Assembly (NCBI RefSeq): GCF_011045025.1
Contig: NZ_JAAKZX010000092.1
Span: 1-35,678, forward strand
Source: Streptomyces ureilyticus
GTDB lineage: Bacteria; Actinomycetota; Actinomycetes; Streptomycetales; Streptomycetaceae
Direction of reading: 5' to 3'
Length of the DNA: 35,678 nt
Shown in pieces: positions 7,838 to 15,244 of the stretch; position 1 is the first letter of the stretch, and each line of letters begins with the position of its first letter. The notes below the pieces were generated by a model, which searched no databases, had not been told where the DNA came from, and worked only from the letters and a program-made list of their open reading frames with translations. The translations under genes and the position numbers were made by a program.

Positions 7838-8821
7838 ATGCAGCCATCCCACACCCGAGTCTTGGTCGAGGCGGCCTACGCAGCCGGAGCCGGTGACCGG
7901 CGCGAGGCCGCGATGACGGTGCTGAGGCTGCTTGAGCCGGTGACCCATCACGACGCCAGCGCCCTCATGCTCTGGGACCCGATGGCCCGTGCGCACCGCG
8001 CACTCGCTGTGGTCACCTACGGTGATGAAACGGTTGCCGCACTGGGTGACCGCTATGCGGCGAGCGCCGAGAACCGGCCGGTCCGGGAGCGGCACCTGCC
8101 GTTGCGGATCGACGACATGCCGGGCGATTACCGACGGTCCCCGATGTACCGAGAGGTGCTCGGACCTGCCGGCTTCGCAGACGGCATGACCGCCTGTCTC
8201 TTCTCGGACAGCGGTGCGTACACGGGCATGCTGCATTTCTCCGCGGCGGCGCGCGGCGCGTTCCGGGACGACGCGGCCGAACTCCTCAAGGCCCTGGTGC
8301 CCGCGCTTGCTCAGATGTGCGACGTGGCTCGACGGCAGACCACCGGATGCGCCATACCGCCGGGAGCGAACGCCACTCTGATCGACCACACCGGCCGTGC
8401 TTGGGCCGTCGAGTCGTGCGCCCCGGCGCTCGCGCCCACGCAGCCCGAGTTCACCGGCTTTCTGCGTCGCTTCATGGCCTCGGCGCAGGTCGCCGCCACT
8501 GGGCTGCAGGCGTCGAGTGAAGGGTGGCTCTCGCTGCAGGTCCTGAAGGTGGCCGATCCGCTGGGACGGCCAGAGCCGGCTGTACTGGTGCAGGAGCTTC
8601 CGACGGCCGGCTTGCCCTATTCACTCGCGCCGCGCGAGTACGACATCCTGAACGGGATGGCGGCAGGGTTCTCGAACCAGCAGCTGGCGTCGCAGCGAGA
8701 CGTCTCCTTGCGCACGGTGACCACGCACGTGGAGCGGATCCTCCACAAGATGGGGCAGCCTTCGCGAGCTGGCGCGGTGGCGTCGGCGCTGCGCGAGGGG
8801 ATTCTCAGCTTGGACCGCTGA
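7838..8821 (+). CDS. LuxR-type transcriptional regulator with N-terminal sensory domain; probable dmf operon activator
   Basis: In this 327-residue protein the C-terminal 65 residues (LAPREYDILNGMAAGFSNQQLASQRDVSLRTVTTHVERILHKMG) form a LuxR/GerE-type DNA-binding helix-turn-helix. Residues 1-170 resemble a GAF/PAS-like ligand-binding fold with no phosphoacceptor motif, so it is probably ligand-responsive rather than a response regulator. The start ATG follows GAGAGGGA by about 8 nt. It lies directly upstream of, and parallel to, the permease-amidohydrolase operon. Known dimethylformamide-degradation loci in Paracoccus also carry a LuxR-type regulator, so control of the adjacent operon in response to the substrate is a reasonable inference. 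Confidence 0.85.
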   Translation: MQPSHTRVLVEAAYAAGAGDRREAAMTVLRLLEPVTHHDASALMLWDPMARAHRALAVVTYGDETVAALGDRYAASAENRPVRERHLPLRIDDMPGDYRRSPMYREVLGPAGFADGMTACLFSDSGAYTGMLHFSAAARGAFRDDAAELLKALVPALAQMCDVARRQTTGCAIPPGANATLIDHTGRAWAVESCAPALAPTQPEFTGFLRRFMASAQVAATGLQASSEGWLSLQVLKVADPLGRPEPAVLVQELPTAGLPYSLAPREYDILNGMAAGFSNQQLASQRDVSLRTVTTHVERILHKMGQPSRAGAVASALREGILSLDR

Positions 8822-8846
8822 CCGCCGCTGTCGGTAGGAATGCGTA

Positions 8847-8876
8847 TTGAGCCACAAGGTGGCCTAGCACCATATT
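8847..8876 (+). promoter_or_regulatory. Candidate promoter with embedded inverted repeat before the permease gene
   Basis: TTGAGC (8847-8852), an 18-bp spacer and CATATT (8871-8876) form a plausible vegetative-type promoter in the 194-bp gap before the permease. Within the spacer, GCCAC-AAG-GTGGC (8851-8863) is a perfect inverted repeat overlapping the -35 box, a possible site for the LuxR-type protein encoded just upstream. Confidence 0.35.
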
Positions 8877-9015
8877 CGAGGTGAAGAGAAGCCCGCGCTG
8901 AAGGCGGTCCCCACCCGCCGAGCCGGCTGTTGCCGACCCCGCGTCTTCCCCTGCTGTCGCCGCTCACGGTGCCGACAGCCGACCGGGGCTCGTTCATCCC
9001 TCAGGAGGCCCGGCC

Positions 9016-10422
9016 ATGAACGTTCCAGAAGCTCCTCAAACAGTGCCCGAAAGACCCGGCGGCACAGATGACGACCGCGACCGGCTGCACGAGCTCGGTT
9101 ACGAGCAGGAGCTCGCCCGTACGCTCAGCCTGGCCGACGTCGTCATCTACGGCCTGATCTACATGGTGCCGCTCGCCCCCGTCGCGGTGTTCGGCATCGT
9201 CTATAACATGTCCGCCGGCGCCGTCGCCGCGGTCTACGTGGTGGCTGCGATCGCGATGCTGTTCAGTGCCATCAGCTACAAGGAGATGGCGGTCCGGTTC
9301 CCGGTAGCCGGCTCGGTCTACAGCTACGTGCGGATGGGCAGCAACCGCTTCCTCGGGTTCGTCTCCGGGTGGGCCATCCTGCTCGACTACCTGCTGTTGC
9401 CCGCGCTGCTGTGTGTCTTCGCGGCCAGCGCGATGACCGGAGTGGTCTCCTGGGTGCCCGCCTGGATCTGGGTGGTGATCTTCGTCGCCGCGACCGCCCT
9501 GATCAACATCATGGGCATCAGCGTCACCGCGACGATGAACAAGATCTTCCTCTACATCCAGCTGGCCGTTCTGGCCGTGTTCTTGGTCTGGGCAGCCGTG
9601 CTCATCCTCCAGGGCCAGGCACACCTGTCGCTCAACCCGTTCATCCCCGCGGACGGCGGCTCCTGGTCCCTGGTCCTCGGTGCGGTCCCCGTCGCCGCGC
9701 TCAGCTACATCGGCTTCGACGCGATCTCGACACTGAACGAGGAGGCGGAAGGCGGCGGCCGTACGGTCTCAAAGGCCACCATGATCGTCCTCTACCAGGT
9801 GACCGCGCTGTTCGTCGCGCAGGTCTTCGTGGCGGGCATCCTGGTCCCGACCGGGACGAAGTTCGCCGACGGCGACCCGGTCAACAACGCCTTCTACAAC
9901 GTGGTCGGCACGGCCATGTCGGGCTGGTTCAAGACGGTCCTCCTGCTGACCGCCGCCCTGATCGCGATCTTCGCCAACACCATCGCCTCCAACGCCACCT
10001 CCGCCCGCCTGGTCTTCAGCATGGCCCGCGACGGGCAGCTGCCGAAGTTCCTGTCGCGGGTCAGCCACAAGCACCAGGTCCCCCTCAACGCGATGATCTT
10101 CATCGCGCTCCTGTCGGTGGGAGTCGGCATCCTCGGCGTGGAGCAGTCGGGACTGCTGACCACCCTGGTGACCTTCGGCGCGATCACCGCCTACGTCCTC
10201 CTCCACGTCAGCGTCTTCACCCACTTCGTCGTCCGAGGCGGAAGCCGCCGCATTTTCGTCCACTGGGTCTCCCCGATCCTCGGCGCCGCGCTCCTCCTGG
10301 TCGCGCTGTGGAACGCGGACCCCAACGCCAAGATCGTCGGCTCGTGCTGGCTCGTCATCGGCCTCGGCGTGGCGGCGTACTTCAAGCTCACCGGCCGTTC
10401 GCTCGGCGACTCCGACGCCTGA
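9016..10422 (+). CDS. APC-superfamily amino acid/amine permease
   Basis: The 468-residue protein has a hydrophilic N-terminus of about 40 residues followed by about 12 hydrophobic segments. The first is DVVIYGLIYMVPLAPVAVFG and the last is GSCWLVIGLGVAAYF. Motifs GLIYMVPLAPVAVFG, PVAGSVYSYV, and SYIGFDAISTLNEEAEGGGRTVSKA are typical of amino acid-polyamine-organocation transporters of the putrescine/amino acid importer type. The ribosome binding site AGGAGG (9003-9008) sits 7 nt before the ATG. It heads the operon with the dimethylformamidase genes, so it probably imports the substrate or a related amine-containing compound across the inner membrane. The exact substrate cannot be read from the sequence. 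Confidence 0.9.
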   Translation: MNVPEAPQTVPERPGGTDDDRDRLHELGYEQELARTLSLADVVIYGLIYMVPLAPVAVFGIVYNMSAGAVAAVYVVAAIAMLFSAISYKEMAVRFPVAGSVYSYVRMGSNRFLGFVSGWAILLDYLLLPALLCVFAASAMTGVVSWVPAWIWVVIFVAATALINIMGISVTATMNKIFLYIQLAVLAVFLVWAAVLILQGQAHLSLNPFIPADGGSWSLVLGAVPVAALSYIGFDAISTLNEEAEGGGRTVSKATMIVLYQVTALFVAQVFVAGILVPTGTKFADGDPVNNAFYNVVGTAMSGWFKTVLLLTAALIAIFANTIASNATSARLVFSMARDGQLPKFLSRVSHKHQVPLNAMIFIALLSVGVGILGVEQSGLLTTLVTFGAITAYVLLHVSVFTHFVVRGGSRRIFVHWVSPILGAALLLVALWNADPNAKIVGSCWLVIGLGVAAYFKLTGRSLGDSDA

Positions 10423-10547
10423 CCGCTCCCGCTCACCGCCGGGCAGCACTCGGCATCGGCCCGAGACGCCGTCACCTTGAGGCGCAGGCCAGCCCCAGTC
10501 GCGGCCCGGCGGTCGCGAGTCCCCTCACACAGGAAAGGCACCCTCCC

Positions 10548-10610
10548 GTGAGCCCATCGTCCTTGTCCCACCGCACCGCGAAGGTGTCCCAGCAGCAGGA
10601 GGTGAACTGA
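10548..10610 (+). CDS. 20-residue putative leader peptide coupled to the dimethylformamidase alpha subunit
   Basis: A GTG-started small frame (MSPSSLSHRT ... QQQEVN) begins 9 nt after AGGAAAGG (10531-10538). It ends with TGA overlapping the ATG of the next gene in the arrangement TGATG (10608-10612). Its last codons contain the ribosome binding site AGGAGG (10597-10602) of the alpha subunit. Ser- and Gln-rich, with no known homology, it may serve only for translational coupling. It could also be chance. Confidence 0.4.
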   Translation: MSPSSLSHRTAKVSQQQEVN

Positions 10611-10957
10611 TGCGCACCGGTGCAGACCGCTCGGCAGAGCTGCTCGAAGTGTTCCGTCTGCGCAGCGAAGAGCGCCTGCGCAAGGAGTGCACCCATGAGG
10701 TCGCCGCCGCCCATGACGCGGCTCCGTTGGGACCGCACGACGACCGCACGCAACGCGTGCTGCGGGCGTTGCGCAGCCTGCCCGTCTCGGGCAAGCACAT
10801 CATCTTCTCCGAAGGCCCCGACGGCCCCTGGCGCGTGTCGAAGATCGCCTTGGGCATGCCGGGCAATCTGCTCCTGACCGAACAGTCCTTCGGGAACTAC
10901 GAAGACGCCATGCGGTACATCTTCACCGCGCGTGCCGCGACACTGCAGCAGAACTAG
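10610..10957 (+). CDS. dmfA1: N,N-dimethylformamidase-type amidohydrolase, small (alpha) subunit
   Basis: The 115-residue protein lies immediately upstream of the large subunit. Sequence features are a basic N-terminal helix (LLEVFRLRSEERLRKECTHEVAAAHD), then SLPVSGKHIIFSEGPDGPWRVSKIALGMPGNLLLTEQSFGNYEDAMRYIFTAR, as expected for the small subunit of bacterial dimethylformamidases (about 115-135 residues), which assemble with the large subunit in an alpha2beta2-type enzyme. The ribosome binding site AGGAGG lies 7 nt before the ATG. The next gene starts 18 nt after its stop. Assignment rests on size, position and general resemblance; the symbol follows the Paracoccus naming. Confidence 0.8.
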   Translation: MRTGADRSAELLEVFRLRSEERLRKECTHEVAAAHDAAPLGPHDDRTQRVLRALRSLPVSGKHIIFSEGPDGPWRVSKIALGMPGNLLLTEQSFGNYEDAMRYIFTARAATLQQN

Positions 10958-10974
10958 AAAGAAACGAGAAGGTC

Positions 10975-13290
10975 ATGGCACTCGCGAGCGGCCGCACGAC
11001 GACCCAGAACGTCTTCGGCTACACCGATCGCTTCGCCGCCCGCCCTGGCGAGCAACTGTCATTCCACATCAGCTGTGAAGGCCCGCTGGCCTACGACGCC
11101 GCCCTAGTGCGCCTGAGGCACGGATACGACGGGCAGGCGGGGCCCGGCTTCCTGGAGACCGAGGTCCCCTCCACCATCGACGGCACGTACGCGGGGCAGT
11201 ACTACGCCTGCCAGCCCGGCTCCTACGTCGAAGTCCCCGACCCAAAGGGCCTGCTGGCGACCCCTGACGCGCTGGTCATCGGCGCCGCCGTCTTCCCGAC
11301 GCTGCCGCGCGACAACCGTTCAGGGAGCCTGGGCGCCTATCGGGTCAGCCAGAGCTCGGTCGGCTTCACCGGCGAGCGCCAGGCGGTCATGGGCACCTGG
11401 GACGCGGCGACCATGACTGGCTGGGCCCTGCTGCTCGACGAGGGCAAGCCGTCCTTCGTATGGAGCGAGGGCGGTCAGCGGCGGACCCTCACCCTGGAAC
11501 AGGAGCTGACGGCACACCAGTGGTACCGGCTCGAGGTCGAACTGCCACGCTCGGCGGGGCAGATCACCCTGCGGCAGACCCCGCTGGACCACTGCGCGGA
11601 CCGGGTGGCACCGGCCGCCGCAGCCGCCGTACCCGAGCAGGCGAACGCACCCGCCTCGGCGGCCTGGACGGCTTCCTCGATGCCGTTCCGTATCGGCGCG
11701 CTGGCTCGCGAGGACGGTGACCGGCTGCTCGCGGCAACCGCGTTCAACGGGAAGATCGGTGGCATCCGCGTCGAACGCGCCGCCGACGACGCCTCCAGGA
11801 CGCGCGAGCCGGTTGCTGCCTGGCACTTCGGCCGCAGCGAACGCCCCGACGGGCTGCTGTTGTGGGATGTGGTCGACGAGGGCCCGCACATGCTGCACGG
11901 CCGCTGCGTCAACGCGCCCGTCCGGGGCGTCACCGGGCCCGAGTTCCAAGGTGTCGTGGAGGACTTCCGGCTCGCGCCGGACGAGTTCGACGCCATCCAC
12001 TTCCACGACGACGACCTCGCTGACGCCCAGTGGCCTGCGGCGTTCACCTTCGAGGTGCCCGAGGACCTGCCCAGCGGCGTCTACGCGGTGCGGCTGCGGG
12101 CCGAGGGCATCGAGCAGCACGTGCCCTTCCTCGTCGGGCCTGGCCGCCGGCGCAAGGATGTCGCCATCTTGTTCCCCACGGCCACCTACCTGGCTTACGC
12201 CAACGACCGGATCGCCTTCGAGGCGGACGGTATGGAGATGCTCCTCGGGCACACGCCCATCGTCCACAAGGAAGACCTGGTCCTGCAGGACCACCCCGAG
12301 TTCGGCCGCTCCCTGTACGAAATCCACAATGACGGGTCCGGCGTGGTGTTCGGCAGCGTCCGCCGTCCGCTGATCAGCCTGCAGCCGCGGTACCGCGCCT
12401 CGTTCATGAGCGAAGGCCCCTGGGGCCTGCCTGCCGACCTGTCCCTGGTGCACTGGCTGGAGACTGCGGAGTGCGAGTTCGACGCCCTCAGCGACGAGGA
12501 TCTCGACCGGGAAGGCTACGACTTGCTGCGCGACTACCGCGTTGTGATCACCGGAAGCCACCCCGAATACGTCACGCGGCGCGAGCTCGACGCCCTTGAG
12601 GAGTTCACCGCCAACGGCGGCCGGCTGATGTACCTGGGCGGCAACGGCTTCTTCGCGACGGTCTCCTACGACCCCGACGCCCCGCACCTGATGGAGCTGC
12701 GCCGGGCCGACGGCGGCACCCGCCCCCACCAGTCACCCTTCGCCGAACGCCGCCACACCACCTCGGGCGAGGCCAGCGGCCTGTGGCGCAACAAGGGCAA
12801 GGCCCCGCAGCGTCTGGTGGGAGTCGGCATGGCGGCCCAGGGCTTCGACCGCTGCACCTACTACGAGCGCCTTGCGGACAGCCGGGATCCGCGGGCGGCC
12901 TTCATCTTCGAAGGCGTCGGCGAGAACGAGCTCCTGGGCGACTTCGGCATCATCGGCGGCGGCGCGGCCGGCGCCGAGATCGACTGCTGGAACCCGGCGC
13001 TCGGCTCGCCACCCGGAACCCTGGTCCTGGCCACCTCCGGGCCCTTCTCCGACAACTACCTGCTGGTGACCGAGGAGATCTTCGAAATGCTCCCGGGGAT
13101 GGGCGGAACCGAACAGCCGGCAGTCCGCTCGGACATGGTCTACTGCGCGCTGGAAGGCGGCGGCGGATTCTTCTCGGTCGGCTCCATCGCCTGGACCGGA
13201 TCGCTTTCCCACAACGGGTACGACAACAACATCGCCAAGATCACAGGCAACGTAATGCGGCGCTTCCGCGACGAGAAGCCACTGGAGTAG
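10975..13290 (+). CDS. dmfA2: N,N-dimethylformamidase-type amidohydrolase, large (beta) subunit
   Basis: The 771-residue protein is close to the length of known large subunits (about 760). It hydrolyses N-substituted formamides such as dimethylformamide to an amine plus formate, using a mononuclear iron centre held by two Tyr and one Glu in the characterised Paracoccus enzyme. Here candidate ligands are Tyr405 (PTATYLAYAN; Tyr408 is the alternative), Tyr448 (SLYEIHNDGSG) and Glu531 (GSHPEYVT); spacing agrees with the known enzyme within a few residues, but this needs an alignment. Residues 130-285 form a LamG-like beta-sandwich, and 395-560 an amidotransferase-like Rossmann core. The ATG is preceded by GAGAAGG. 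No dimethylamine dehydrogenase is encoded nearby, so the true substrate could be another formamide. Confidence 0.88.
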   Translation: MALASGRTTTQNVFGYTDRFAARPGEQLSFHISCEGPLAYDAALVRLRHGYDGQAGPGFLETEVPSTIDGTYAGQYYACQPGSYVEVPDPKGLLATPDALVIGAAVFPTLPRDNRSGSLGAYRVSQSSVGFTGERQAVMGTWDAATMTGWALLLDEGKPSFVWSEGGQRRTLTLEQELTAHQWYRLEVELPRSAGQITLRQTPLDHCADRVAPAAAAAVPEQANAPASAAWTASSMPFRIGALAREDGDRLLAATAFNGKIGGIRVERAADDASRTREPVAAWHFGRSERPDGLLLWDVVDEGPHMLHGRCVNAPVRGVTGPEFQGVVEDFRLAPDEFDAIHFHDDDLADAQWPAAFTFEVPEDLPSGVYAVRLRAEGIEQHVPFLVGPGRRRKDVAILFPTATYLAYANDRIAFEADGMEMLLGHTPIVHKEDLVLQDHPEFGRSLYEIHNDGSGVVFGSVRRPLISLQPRYRASFMSEGPWGLPADLSLVHWLETAECEFDALSDEDLDREGYDLLRDYRVVITGSHPEYVTRRELDALEEFTANGGRLMYLGGNGFFATVSYDPDAPHLMELRRADGGTRPHQSPFAERRHTTSGEASGLWRNKGKAPQRLVGVGMAAQGFDRCTYYERLADSRDPRAAFIFEGVGENELLGDFGIIGGGAAGAEIDCWNPALGSPPGTLVLATSGPFSDNYLLVTEEIFEMLPGMGGTEQPAVRSDMVYCALEGGGGFFSVGSIAWTGSLSHNGYDNNIAKITGNVMRRFRDEKPLE

Positions 13291-13305
13291 CCCGCCCCTG
13301 CTGCC

Positions 13306-13343
13306 GAAGGTGATGCGCTCCGCCAGCGGAGCGGATCACCTTC
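13306..13343 (+). terminator. Strong 17-bp hairpin between the amidohydrolase and aldehyde dehydrogenase genes
   Basis: GAAGGTGATGCGCTCCG (13306-13322) pairs with 13327-13343 with one mismatch and a 4-nt loop, starting 16 nt after the beta-subunit stop. It should reduce or stop read-through into the dehydrogenase gene. The remaining 280 bp up to 13622 show no convincing promoter or gene apart from a seven-residue leader frame. Confidence 0.7.
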
Positions 13344-13602
13344 CGAAATCCGGCTGCGCATCCAGCACATGGAGCAGGGGCACAGGCCACTCCCTGCGGC
13401 GGCTTCCGCGCACCCGATACCCGGCACCGCTCTGGTGCTTGGCAGGAGTCGGGGCAAGTGGAAATTCACGGCCCTGGCAGCCGGTCAAAGTCGCCGCCGT
13501 GCTGGTGCTGCCGTCCTCATTCCCCGTCCATCTGGCCCAGCGGCTGTCGTCCGACGCCGCCCCCAGGCAGCCGAAGCCAAAGAAGCACGCGAGGAACCAC
13601 CA

Positions 13603-13626
13603 ATGTGCCGACTGGAGACCCAGTGA
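13603..13626 (+). CDS. Seven-residue leader frame overlapping the dehydrogenase start
   Basis: ATG TGC CGA CTG GAG ACC CAG TGA (MCRLETQ) is preceded by GAGGAA about 8 nt upstream. Its stop overlaps the dehydrogenase GTG start as GTGA (13623-13626). Its GGAG is also the ribosome binding site of the downstream gene. This geometry fits translational coupling; it is too short for homology to help. Confidence 0.3.
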   Translation: MCRLETQ

Positions 13627-15062
13627 CCACCCTTCTGCGCACGCTGCGAAACTACATCGGCGGCGAGTACCTGGCCGCCGCCGACGGGCAGACCATCGAG
13701 ATCGTCAACCCGGTGACCGGCGAGTCCTACGCGACCTCGCCGCTGTCCGGCCGGGAGGACGTCGACGCCGCCATGGCCGCGGCCGCGGCCGCGTTCCCGG
13801 CGTGGCGCGACACCACCCCGGCCGAGCGACAGCGCCTGCTGCTGAAGATCGCGGACGCTTTCGAGGCGAGGGCCGGGGAACTCGTCGCCGTCGAGTCCGA
13901 GAACACCGGCAAGCCCCTGGGGCTGACGGCGAGCGAAGAGGTGCCACCGATGGTGGACCAGATCCGCTTCTTCGCCGGCGCCGCGCGCCTGCTGGAGGGC
14001 CGATCGGCCGGTGAGTACATGGACGGCATGACCTCCATCGTCAGGCGTGAGCCCGTCGGGGTCTGCGCGCAGGTCGCACCGTGGAACTACCCGATGCTGA
14101 TGGCAGTCTGGAAGTTCGCCCCGGCGCTCGCCGCAGGCAACACGGTGGTCCTGAAGCCGTCGGACACCACCCCGGCCTCCACCCTGCTGATGGCCGCGAT
14201 CATCGGGTCCATCCTGCCCAAGGGCGTCTTCAACGTCGTCTGCGGTGACCGCGACACCGGCAACCTGATGGTTGAACACCCCACACCGGCGATGGTCTCC
14301 ATCACCGGCTCCGTACGAGCCGGCAGGCAAGTCGCCGAGTCCGCGGCCAGGGACGTCAAGCGCGTCCACCTGGAGCTGGGCGGCAAGGCGCCGGTCGTCG
14401 TATTCGCCGACGCCGACATCGCCCAGGCCGTCGAGGGCATCTCGGTGGCCGGCTTCTTCAACGCCGGTCAGGACTGCACGGCCGCGACCCGCGTCCTCGT
14501 GCAGGAGTCGGTTCACGACGAGTTCGTGACGGCGCTGGCGAGGGCCGCCACCGGCACAAAGACCGGCCGACCCGACGACCCGGACGTTCTGTACGGACCG
14601 CTCAACAACGCCAACCAGCTCACGCAGGTCTCCGGCTTCATCGAGCGTCTGCCCGCCCACGCCAAGATCGAGGCAGGCGGCCATCGCGTCGGCAACAAGG
14701 GCTACTTCTACGCCCCCACCGTCGTCTCCGGCCTCAAGCAGGACGACGAGATCATCCAAAACGAGGTGTTCGGCCCGGTCATCACCGTCCAGTCCTTCAC
14801 GGACGAGAAGCAGGCCGTGGAGTGGGCCAACGGCGTGGACTACGCCCTGGCCTCGTCGGTGTGGACGAAGGACCACGCACGCGCGATGCGCATGTCCAAG
14901 AAGCTGGACTTCGGCTGCGTGTGGATCAACACCCACATCCCGCTGGTCGCCGAGATGCCCCACGGCGGCTTCAAACAATCCGGCTATGGCAAGGATCTGT
15001 CCGCGTACGGCTTCGAGGACTACACCCGTATCAAGCACGTCATGACGTCACTCGACGCGTGA
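13623..15062 (+). CDS. NAD(P)-dependent aldehyde dehydrogenase (gamma-aminobutyraldehyde/betaine-aldehyde type)
   Basis: The 479-residue protein has all aldehyde dehydrogenase landmarks: APWNYP (Asn155), LKPSD (Lys178), ITGSVRAGR (cofactor loop), catalytic-base region LELGGKAP (Glu251), nucleophile NAGQDCTAATR (Cys285), EVFGPV and the C-terminal GGFKQSGYGKDLS. AGQDCTA is typical of aminoaldehyde dehydrogenases. The frame opens further upstream, but the GTG at 13623, with GGAG 5 nt before, gives the standard N-terminus (TTLLRTLRNYIGGEYLAA). It oxidises an aldehyde to an acid in the cytosol. Beside a permease and a formamidase, it may handle an aldehyde released after amine oxidation (inference). 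The hairpin upstream suggests expression partly separate from the amidohydrolase. Confidence 0.92.
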   Translation: MTTLLRTLRNYIGGEYLAAADGQTIEIVNPVTGESYATSPLSGREDVDAAMAAAAAAFPAWRDTTPAERQRLLLKIADAFEARAGELVAVESENTGKPLGLTASEEVPPMVDQIRFFAGAARLLEGRSAGEYMDGMTSIVRREPVGVCAQVAPWNYPMLMAVWKFAPALAAGNTVVLKPSDTTPASTLLMAAIIGSILPKGVFNVVCGDRDTGNLMVEHPTPAMVSITGSVRAGRQVAESAARDVKRVHLELGGKAPVVVFADADIAQAVEGISVAGFFNAGQDCTAATRVLVQESVHDEFVTALARAATGTKTGRPDDPDVLYGPLNNANQLTQVSGFIERLPAHAKIEAGGHRVGNKGYFYAPTVVSGLKQDDEIIQNEVFGPVITVQSFTDEKQAVEWANGVDYALASSVWTKDHARAMRMSKKLDFGCVWINTHIPLVAEMPHGGFKQSGYGKDLSAYGFEDYTRIKHVMTSLDA

Positions 15063-15157
15063 CGCCCGCGCCGACGCCGCCAGTGCCAAGCCGGATGGCC
15101 CAGCCGGGATCCCGACATCCGCCCGAAGTGAGGAAGGGATCCGCTACGGAGGAGTTC

Positions 15158-15202
15158 GAGAACCCCTCTGAACTGGAGCAACGTCCGGGGGGCCGGGTTC
15201 TC
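15158..15202 (+). terminator. Inverted repeat downstream of the dehydrogenase gene
   Basis: GAGAACCC (15158-15165) and GGGTTCTC (15195-15202) form a perfect 8-bp stem with a 29-nt loop, about 95 nt after the stop. It could terminate the operon or be a leftover insertion-sequence end. No other feature was seen between 15063 and 15244. Confidence 0.3.
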
Positions 15203-15244
15203 CTCGTCCATCCTGGACGCGTTCGGGACGCAAGGATAGGAACA

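Noticed and set aside
11320..12729. 469-codon frame on the minus strand
   Set aside because: It is the antisense of the formamidase beta-subunit gene, an artefact of high GC, with a low-complexity Val/Gly/His-rich translation and no family resemblance.
13369..13602. 85-codon frame before the dehydrogenase gene
   Set aside because: Translation is low-complexity Arg/Ala/Pro with no ribosome binding site; only its last seven codons form a plausible leader.
13485..15038. 517-codon frame on the minus strand
   Set aside because: It is antisense to the aldehyde dehydrogenase, whose motifs are complete on the plus strand.
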